Assembly (NCBI GenBank): GCA_949130485.1
Contig: OX422203.1
Span: forward strand, 2,509,178-2,573,177
Direction of reading: 5' to 3'
DNA: 64,000 nt
DNA from: Agelas oroides
Lineage: Eukaryota; Porifera; Demospongiae; Agelasida; Agelasidae
Shown here: one piece after another, positions 56,615-64,000 of the stretch
How positions within the stretch are numbered: position 1 is the stretch's first letter
Layout: each line of letters starts with the position of its first letter
Program-made: the position numbers and the translations under genes
Notes under the pieces: generated by a model
What the model was told of the DNA's origin: nothing
The model's database searches: none
What the model saw: only the letters and a program-made list of their open reading frames with translations

Positions 56615-59600
56615 AGTCTAGAGTGTGGTAGAGTGAGGTAGAGTCGAGTCGAGTCAGGGTAGAGTGTGGTAGAGTGAGGTAGAGTCTGGGTGGAGTGTGG
56701 TAGAGTGAGGGAGAGTCAGGTCGAGCCAGGGTAGAGTGTGGTAGAGTGAAGTAGAGTCAGGGTAGAGTGTGGTAGAGTGAGGTAGATTCGGGTCGAGCCT
56801 GGATAGAGTGTGGTAGAGTGAGGTAGAGTCGGGTCAAGCCAGGGTAGAGTGTAGTAGAGTTAGGTAGAGTCGGGGTAGAGTGTGGTATAGTGAGGTAGAG
56901 TCGTGTCGAGCCAGGGTAGAGTGTGGTAGAGTGAGGTAGGGTCGGATCGAGCAAGGGTAGAGTGTGGTAGAGTGAGGTAGAGTCCTGTTGACCCTGGGTA
57001 GAGTGTGGTAGAGTGAGGTAGGGTCGGGTAGAGCCAGGGTATAGTGTGGTAGAGTGAGGTAGAATTAGGGTAGAGTGTGGTAGAGTGAGGTAGAATTAGG
57101 GTAGAGTGTGGTAGAGTGAGGTAGAATCGGGTCGAGCCAGGGTAGAATGTGGTAGATAGAGGTAGACTCGTGTCTAGCCAGGGTAGAGTGTGGTAGAGTT
57201 AGGTAGAGTCGGGTCGAGCTAGGGTAAAGTGTGATAGAGTGAGGTAGAGTCGGGTCGAGCCAGGGTATTGTGTGGTAGAGTGAGGAAGAGTCCGGGTAGA
57301 GTGTGGTAGAGTGAGCTAGAGTCGGGTTGAGTCAGGGTAGACTATGGTACAGTGAGATAGAGTCGGGTCGAGCCAGACTAGAGTGTGGGAGGGTGATGTA
57401 GAGTCGGGTCGAGCCAGGGTAGAGTGTGGTAGAGTGAGGTAGAGTCGGGGTAGAGTGTGGTAGAGTGAGGGAGAGTCAGGTCGAGCCAGGGTAGAGTGTG
57501 GTAGAGTGAGGTAGAGTCGGGGTAGAGTGTGGTAGAGTGAGGTAGAATCGGATAGAGCCAGGGTAAAGTGTGATAGAGTGAGGTAGAGTCGGGTCGAGCG
57601 AGGGTAGAGTGTGGTAGAGTGAGGTAGAGTCTGGGTAGAGTCTGGTAGAGTGAGGTAGAGTCGGGTCGAGCCTGGGTAGAGTGTGGTAGACTGAGGTAGA
57701 GTCCTGTTGACCCAGGGTAGAGTGTGGTAAAGTGAGGTAGAGTCGGGGTAGAGTATTGGTAGAGTGAGGTAGAGTCGGGTCGAGCCAGGGTAGAGTGTGG
57801 TAGAGTAAGGTAGAGACGGGTCTAGCCAGGGTAGAGTGTGGTAGAGTGAGGTAGAGTCGGGGTAGAGTATTGGTAGAGTGAGTTAGAGTCGGGTCGAGCC
57901 AGGGTAGAGTGTGGTAGAGTAAGGTAGAGTCGGGTCTAGCCAGGGTAGAGTGTGGTAGAGTGAGGTAGAGTCGGCTCGAGCCAGGGTATAGTGTGGTAGA
58001 GTGAGGTAGAATCGGGTCGATCCAGGGTAGAATGAGGTAGAGTGAGGTAGAATCGTGTCTAGCCAGGGTAGAGTGTGGTAGAGTGAGGTGCAATCGGGTC
58101 GAGGCAGGGTAAATTGTGATAGAGTGAGGTAGAGTCGTGTCGAGCCAGGGTAGAGTGTGGTAGATTGAGGTAGAGTCCGGGTAGAGTGTGGTAGAGTGAG
58201 GTAGAGTCGGGTGGACCCAACGTAGAGTGTGGTACAGTGAGGTAGAGTCGGGTCGAGCCAGGCTAGAGTGTGGAAGAGTGAGGTAGAGTCGGGTCGAGCC
58301 AGGGTAGAGTGTGGTAGAGTGAGGTAGAGTCTGGGTAGAGTGTGGTAGAGTGAGGGAGAGTCGGGTCGAGACAGGGTAGAGTGGGGTAGAGTGAGGTAGA
58401 GTCAGGGTAGAGTGTGGTAGAGTGAGGTAGATTCGGGTCGAGCCTGGACAGGTGTGGTAGAGTGAGGTAGAGTCGGGTCAAGCCAGGGTAGAGTGTAGAA
58501 GACTTAGGTAGAGTCGGGGTAGAGTTTGGTAGAGTGAGGTAGAGTCGTGTCTAGTCAGGGTAGAGTGTGGTAGAGTGAGGTATAGTCGGATCGAGCCAGG
58601 GTAGAGTGTGGTAGAGTGAGCTGCAGTCGGGTCGAGGCAGGGTAGAGTGTGGTAGAGTGAGGTAGAATCGGGATACAGTGTAGTAGAGTGAGGTAGATTC
58701 GGGTCGAGACAGGGTAGAGTGTAGTAGAGTGAGGTAGTGTCGGGGTAGAGTGTGGTTGGGTGAGGTAGAGTCGGGGTAGAGTGTGGTAGAGTGAGGGAGA
58801 GTCGGGTCGAGCCAGGGTAGAGTGTGGTAGAGTGAGGTAGAGTCAGGATAGAGTGTGGTAGAGTGAGGTAGAATCGGATCGAGCCAGGGAAGAGTGTGGT
58901 AGAGTGAGGTAGATTCGGGTCGAGCCTGGGTAGGGTGTCGTAGAGTGAGGTAGAGTCGGGTCAAGCCAGGGTAGAGTGTAGTAGAGTTAGGTAGAGTCGG
59001 GTCGAGCCAGGCTAGAGTGTAGGAGAGTGAGGTAGAGTCGGGTCGAGCCAGGGTAGAGTGTGGTAGAGTGAGGTAGATTCTGGGTAGAGTGTGGTAGAGT
59101 GAGGGAGAGTCGGGTCGAGCCAGGGTAGAGTGTGGTAGAGTGAGGTAGAATCGGATCGAGCCAGGGTAGAGTGTGCTAGAGTGAGGTAGATTCGGGTCGA
59201 GCCTGGATAGGGTGTGGTAGAGTGATGTAGAGTCGTGTCAAGCCAGGGTACAGTGTAGTAGAGTTAGGTAGAGTCAGGGTAGAGTGTGGTAGAGTGAGGT
59301 AGAGTCGTGTCGAGCGAGGTTAGAGTGTGGTAGAGTGAGGTATAGTCGGATCGAGCCACGGTAGAGTGTGGTAGAGTGAGCTGCAGTCGGGTCGAGCCAG
59401 GGTAGAGTGTGGTAGAGTGAGGTAGAATCGGGGTACAGTGTAGTAGAGTAAGTTAGATTCGGATCGAGCCAGGGTAGAGTGTGGTAGAGTGAGGTAGTGT
59501 CGGGGTAGAGTGTGGTAGAGTGAGGTAGAGTCGGGGTAGAGTGTGGTAGAGTGAGGGAGAGTCGGGTAGAGCCAGGGTAGAGTGTAGTAGAGTGAGGTAG

Positions 59601-60394
59601 AGTCAGGGTAGAGTGTGGTAGAGTGAGGTAGAATAGGATCGAGCCAGGGTAGAGTATGGTAGAGTGAGGTAGATTCGGGTCGAGCCGGGGTAGGGTGTGG
59701 TAGAGTGAGGTAGAGTCGGGGCGAGCCAGGGTAAAGTGTGGTAGAGTGAGATAGACTCGGGGTAGACTGTGGTAGAGTGAGGTAGAGTAGGATCGAGCCA
59801 GGGTAGAGCGTGGTAGAGTTAGTTAGTGTCCGGTCTAGCCAGGGTAGAGTGTGGTAGAGTGTGGCAGAGTGAGGTAGAGTCGGGTCGAGCCAGGGTAGAA
59901 TGTGGTAGAGCAAGGTAGAGTCGGGTCGAGCCAGGGTAGTGTGTGGTAGAGTGAGGTAGGGTCGAGTCAAGCCAGGGTAGAGTGTGGTAGAGTGAGGTAG
60001 AGTCGCGGTAGAGTGTGGAAGAGTGAGGTAGAGTCGGGTCGAGCCAGGGTAAAGTGTGGTAGACTGAGTTAGAGTCGGGTCGAGCCAGGGTATAATGTGG
60101 TAGAGTGAGGTAGAGTGAGGGTAGAGTGTGGTAGAGTGAGGTAGAATCGGGTCAAGCCAGGGTAGAATGTGGTAGAGTGAGATAGAGTCGTGTCTATCCA
60201 GGTTAGAGTGTGGTAGAGTGAGGTAGAGTCGGGTCGATCCAGGGTAAAGTGTGATACAGTGAGGTAGAGTCGGGTCGAGCCAGGGTAGAGTGTGGTAGAG
60301 TGAGGTAGAGGCCGGGTAGAGTGTGGTAGAGTGACGTAGAGTCGGGTGGAGCCAGGGTAGAGTGCGGTACAGTGAGGTAGAGTCGGGTCGAGCC
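56615..60394 (+). repeat. 3.7-kb HOR block, copy 2 (about 3,780 bp)
   Basis: It directly abuts copy 1. It differs by two extra 72-bp L+S pairs (near 57,470 and 59,730) and one missing L unit (relative to about 55,830). The rest of the variant order is preserved, including the rare GAGTATTGGTAGAG insertion near 57,747 and the GGACAGGTGTGG deletion near 58,448. Near 60,394 copy 1 turns to the AGTCTAGAGTG marker while this copy reads on through GGCTAGAGTGTGGGTG. Confidence 0.88.
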
Positions 60395-62776
60395 AGGCTA
60401 GAGTGTGGGTGAGTGAGGTAGAGTCGAGTCGAGCCAGGGTAGAGTGTGGTAGAGTGAGGTAGAGTCTGGGAAGAGTGTGGTAGAGTGAGGGAGAGTCGGG
60501 TCGAGACAGGGTAGAGTGTGGTAGGGTGAGGTAGAGTCAGGGTAGAGTGTGGTAGAGTGAGGTAGAATCGGATCGAGCCAGGGTAGAGTGTGGTAGAGTG
60601 AGGTAGATTCGGGTCGAGCCTGGGTAGAGTGTGGTAGAGTGAGGTAGAGTCGGGTCAAGCCAGGGTAGAGTGTAGTAGAGTTCGGTAGAGTCTGGGTAGA
60701 GTGTGGTAGAGTGAGGTAGAGTCGGATCGAGCCAGGGTAGAGTGTGGTAGAGTGAGCTGCAGTCGGGTCAAGCCAGGGTAGAGTGTGGTAGAGTGAGGTA
60801 GAGTCGGGTCAAGCCAGGGTAGAGTGTAGTAGAGTTCGGTAGAATCAGGGTACAGTGTAGTAGAGTAAGGTAGAGTCGGGTCGAGCCAGGGTAGAGTGTG
60901 GTAGAGTGAGGTAGAGTCGGGGTAGAGTGTGGTAGAGTGAGGTACAGTCGGGTAGAGCCAGGGTAGAGTGTGGTACAGTGAGGTAGAGTCGGGGTAGAGT
61001 GTGGTAGAGTGAGGTAGAGTCGGGTCGAGCCGGGGTAGAGTGTGGTAGAGTGAGATAGACTCGGGGTAGAGTGTGGTAGAGTGAGGTAGAGTCGGGTCAA
61101 GTCAGGGTAGAGTGTGGTAGAGTTAGTTAGTGTCTGGTCTAGCCAGGGTAGAGTGTGGTAGAGTGTGGTAGAGTGAGGTAGAGTCGGGTTGAGCCAGGGT
61201 AGAGTGTGGTAGAGTGAGGTAGAGTCGGGGTAGAGTGTGGTGGAGTGAGGTAGAGTCGGGGTAGAGTACGGTAGAGTGAGGTAGAGTCGGGTCGAGACAT
61301 GGTAGTGTGTGGTAGAGTGAGGTAGAGTCGGGTTGAGCCAGGGTATAATGTGGTAGAGTGAGGTAGAGTGAGGGTAGAGTGTGGTAGAGATAGGTAGAAT
61401 CGGGTCGAACCAGGGTAGAATGTGGTAGAGTGAGGTAGAGTCGAGTCGAGCCAGAGTAGAGTGTGGTAGACTGAGGTAGAGTCGCGGTAGAGTGTGAAAG
61501 AGTGAGGTAGAGTCGGGTCGAGTTAGGGTAAAGTGTGGTAGACTGAGTTAGAGTCGGGTCGAGCCAGGGTATAATGTGGTAGAGTGAGGTAGAGTGAGGG
61601 TTGAGTGTGGTAGAGTGAGGTAGAATCGGGTCGAGCCAGGGTAGAATGTGGTAGAGTGAGATAGAGTCGTGTCAAGCCAGGTTAGAGTGTGGTAGAGTGA
61701 GGTAGAGTCGGATCGGGCAAGGGTAAAGTGTGATAGAGTGAGGTAGAGTCGGGTCGAGCCAGGGTAGAGTGAGCTGCAGTCAGGTCGAGCCAGGGTAGAG
61801 TGTGGTAGAGTGAGGTAGAATCAGGGTACAGTGTAGTAGAGTGAGGTAGAGTCGGGTCGAGCCAGGTTAGAGTGTGGTAGAGTGAGGTAGAGTCGGGATA
61901 GAGTGTGGTAGAGTGAGGTACAGTCGGTTAGAGCCAGGGTAGAGTGTGGTAGAGTGAGGTAGAGTCGGAGTAGAGTGTGGTAGAGTGAGGTAGAGTCGGG
62001 TCGATCCAGGGTAGAGTGTGGTAGAGGAGATAGAGTCGGGTCGAGCCGGGGTAGAGTGTGGTACAGTGAGATAGACTCGGGGTAGAGTGTGGTAGAGTGA
62101 GGTAGAGTCGGGTCGAGCCAGGGTAGAGTGTGGTAGAGTTAGTCAGTGTCCGGTCTAGCCAGGGTAGAGTGTGGTAGAGTGTGGTAGAGTGAGGTAGAGT
62201 CGAGTTGAGCCAGGGTAGAGTGTGGTAGAGTGAGGTAGAGTCGGGGTAGAGTGTGGTAGAGTGAGGTAGAGTCGGGGTAGAGTACGGTAGAGCGAGGTAG
62301 AGTCGGGTCGAGACATGGTAGTGTGTGGTAGAGTGAGGTAGAGTCGAGTCGAGCCAAGGTAGTGTGTGGTAGAGTGAGGAAGATTCGCGGTAGAGTGTGG
62401 AAGAGTGAGGTAAAGTCGGGTCGAGCCAGGGTAGAGTGTGGTAGAGTGGACTAGAGTCGGGTCGAGCCACTTTATGATGTGGTAGAGTGAGGTAGAGTGA
62501 GGGTAGAGTGTGGTAGAGTGAGGTAGAATCGGGTCGAGCCAGGGTAGAATGTGGTAGAGTGAGGTAGAGTCGTGTCTAGCCAGGGTAGAGTGTGGTAGAG
62601 TGAGGTAGAGTCGGGTCGAGCCAGGGTAAAGTGTGATAGATTGAGGGAGAGTCGGGTCAAGCAAGGGTAGAGTGTGGAAGAGTGAGGTAGAGTCCGGGTA
62701 GAGTGTGGTAGAGTGAGGTAGAGTCGGGTGGAGCCAGGGTAGAGTGTGGTACAGTGAGGTAGAGTCGGGTCGAGCC
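60395..62776 (+). repeat. Segment related to 42.9-44.0 and 50.0-51.1 kb, then to 51.5-52.9 kb
   Basis: The first part carries GTGTGGGTGAGTG, GTAGAGTTCGG and GAGTACGGTAG variants in the order seen near 42,915-43,790 and 50,020-50,890. The latter part, from about 61,440, follows 51,650-52,937. It therefore joins pieces of the two neighbouring block types. CTGCAG occurs at 60,757 and 61,774. No gene is visible. Confidence 0.78.
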
Positions 62777-64000
62777 AGTCTAGAGTGTGGGAGAGTGAGG
62801 TAGAGTCGAGTCGAGTCAGGGTAGAGTGTGGTAGAGTGAGGTAGAGTCTGGGTGGAGTGTGGTAGAGTGAGGGAGAGTCAGGTCGAGCCAGGGTAGAGTG
62901 TGGTAGAGTGAAGTAGAGTCAGGGTAGAGTGTGGTAGAGTGAGGTAGAATCGGATCGAGCCAGGGTAGGGTGTGGTAGAGTGAGGTAGATTCGGGTCGAG
63001 CGTGGATAGAGTGTGGTAGAGTGAGGTAGAGTCGGGTCAAGCCAGGGTAGAGTGTAGTAGAGTTAGGTAGAGTCGGGGTAGAGTGTGGTATAGTGAGGTA
63101 GAGTCGTGTCGAGCCAGGGTAGAGTGTGGTAGAGTGAGGTAGGGTCGGATCGAGCAAGGGTAGACTGTGGTAGAGTGAGGTAGAGTCCTGTTGACCCAGG
63201 GTAGAGTGTGGTAGAGTGAGGTAGGGTCGGGTAGAGCCAGGGTATAGTGTGGTAGAGTGAGGTAGAATTAGGGTAGAGTGTGGTAGAGTGAGGTAGAATT
63301 AGGGTAGAGTGTGGTAGAGTGAGGTAGAATCGGGTCGAGCCAGGGTAGAATGTGGTAGATAGAGGTAGACTCGTGTCTAGCCAGGGTAGAGTGTGGTAGA
63401 ATTAGGTAGAGTCGGGTCGAGCTAGGGTAAAGTGTGATAGAGTGAGGTAGAGTCGGGTCGAGCCAGGGTAGTGTGTGGTAGAGTGAGGAAGAGTCCGGGT
63501 AGAGTGTGGTAGAGTGAGCTAGAGTCGGGTTGAGTCAGGGTAGACTATGGTACAGTGAGGTAGAGTCGGGTCGAGCCAGACTAGAGTGTGGGAGGGTGAG
63601 GTAGAGTCGGGTCGAGCCAGGGTAGAGTGTGGTAGAGTGAGGGAGAGTCAGGTCGAGCCAGGGTAGAGTGTGGTAGAGTGAGGTAGAGTCGGGGTAGAGT
63701 GTGGTAGAGTGAGGTAGAATCGGATAGAGCCAGGGTAAAGTGTGATAGAGTGAGGTAGAGTTGGGTCGAGCCAGGGTAGAGTGTGGTAGAGTGAGGTAGA
63801 GTCTGGGTAGAGTCTGGTAGAGTGAGGTAGAGTCGGGTCGAGCCTGGGTAGAGTGTGGTAGACTGAGGTAGAGTCCTGTTGACCCAGGGTAGAGTGTGGT
63901 AAAGTGAGGTAGAGTCGGGGTAGAGTATTGGTAGAGTGAGGTAGAGTCGTGTCGAGCCAGGGTAGAGTGTGGTAGAGTAAGGTAGAGTCGGGTCTAGCCA
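62777..64000 (+). repeat. 3.7-kb HOR block, copy 3, cut by the window end
   Basis: It starts with AGTCTAGAGTG at 62,777. It matches copy 2 at offset 6,162, then 6,203 after one extra L unit near 62,950, where two units (GAATCGGATCGAG and GATTCGGGTCGAG) stand where copies 1 and 2 have one. The GAGTATTGGTAGAG insertion is again present near 63,925. The block continues past the window edge. Confidence 0.86.

Larger units (their letters stand above)
1..64000 (+). repeat. Tandem satellite array of mixed 41-bp and 31-bp units
   Basis: Every line of the window is built from head-to-tail copies of a 41-bp unit (L) or a 31-bp unit (S). L is four submotifs: GTAGAGTGTG, GTAGAGTGAG, GTAGAGTCGG and GTCGAGCCAGG. 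S carries only the first three, ending in TCGGGG. No inverted copies, transposon, poly-A tract or unique segment was found. Rarer lengths are 40 bp (loss of one T, giving GTAGAGGAGG), an alternative 31 bp that keeps GTCGAGC but drops an internal decamer (for example near 8939-8969), and 51 bp with an extra decamer (near 43,660). Consensus L composition is 20 G, 9 A, 8 T and 4 C. Most units carry several substitutions from consensus, and the same substitutions recur at fixed spacings, which defines the higher-order repeats listed separately. Family identity and host are unknown to me. Confidence 0.98.

Noticed and set aside
1..64000. CRISPR array
   Set aside because: Repeats are regularly spaced, but there are no unique spacers: the whole unit repeats. 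There are no cas genes and the array is far too long.
1..64000. CENP-B box (TTCG, then A, then CGGG pattern) that would mark a centromeric satellite
   Set aside because: ATTCGGGTCGAG variants supply TTCG, but the required A and CGGG do not follow at the right spacing on either strand. Centromere function is neither supported nor excluded.
1..64000. G-quadruplex-forming tracts
   Set aside because: The strand is G-rich, but runs are mostly GG, with GGG once or twice per unit separated by 8 to about 30 bases. A strict four-run GGG motif with short loops is not met. Two-tier GG structures are possible but weak.
1..64000. Galliform CNM or similar 41-bp avian satellites
   Set aside because: The 41-bp length matches, but CNM-type repeats are known for alternating short A and T clusters. 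Here there are no A or T runs in the consensus. A database search would be needed to name the family.
1..64000. tRNA, rRNA, snRNA or other structured RNA genes
   Set aside because: No stretch departs from the L/S units long enough to hold one, and no tRNA A/B boxes or rRNA signatures were seen.

Overview
The whole 64,000-base window is one uninterrupted tandem-repeat (satellite or minisatellite) array. I see no supportable protein-coding gene, RNA gene, transposon or unique-sequence island. Both ends lie inside the array, so it extends beyond the window on both sides. The organism cannot be named from this sequence. An array of this size, with nested higher-order repeats and no genes, points to a eukaryotic heterochromatic locus (centromeric, pericentromeric, subtelomeric or sex/micro-chromosomal). 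It does not look bacterial, archaeal or viral.

The building block is a roughly 10-base submotif. A long unit (L, 41 bp) is four submotifs in order: GTAGAGTGTG, GTAGAGTGAG, GTAGAGTCGG and GTCGAGCCAGG. A short unit (S, 31 bp) lacks the GTCGAGCC-type submotif. All units point the same way. The + strand is G-rich and C-poor (consensus L unit: 20 G, 4 C, 9 A, 8 T). The consensus has no stop codon in any minus-strand frame and a TAG every 10 bases on the plus strand. The many long open frames on the minus strand follow from this composition and are not evidence of genes.

The L and S units are arranged into higher-order repeats (HORs). I counted three by hand: 832 bp = 15 L + 7 S; 760 bp = 14 L + 6 S; 596 bp = 10 L + 6 S. 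A 1,200-bp period parses as 23 units of 41 bp, one of 40 bp and seven of 31 bp. These sit inside larger direct duplications of about 2.3, 3.7-3.9, 4.2-4.4, 5.7, 6.6 and 7.1 kb.

Layout: 1-4.4 kb, 832-bp HOR domain; 5.0-17.5 kb, a 5.7-kb-apart duplicate pair enclosing 0.8-1.2-kb periods, then a mosaic; 17.5-29.7 kb, four related copies of a 2.4-4.4-kb segment; 29.7-38.4 kb, a clean tandem pair of about 4.37 kb; 37.4-51.5 kb, a pair of about 7.0-kb blocks carrying 596-bp doublets; 51.5-64.0 kb, copies of a 3.7-3.8-kb block carrying a 760-bp doublet. Copies usually differ in length by whole units (41, 72 or 123 bp), the signature of unequal exchange or slippage in unit register.

No function can be assigned from sequence alone. 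The features most worth a second look are the two-length unit system in which both lengths are close to whole numbers of helical turns, the mosaic of nested duplications with sharp junctions, the extreme strand asymmetry, and the changes at the CpG sites. Coordinates of large blocks come from reading alignments by eye and are good to a few tens of bases unless a diagnostic motif is quoted.
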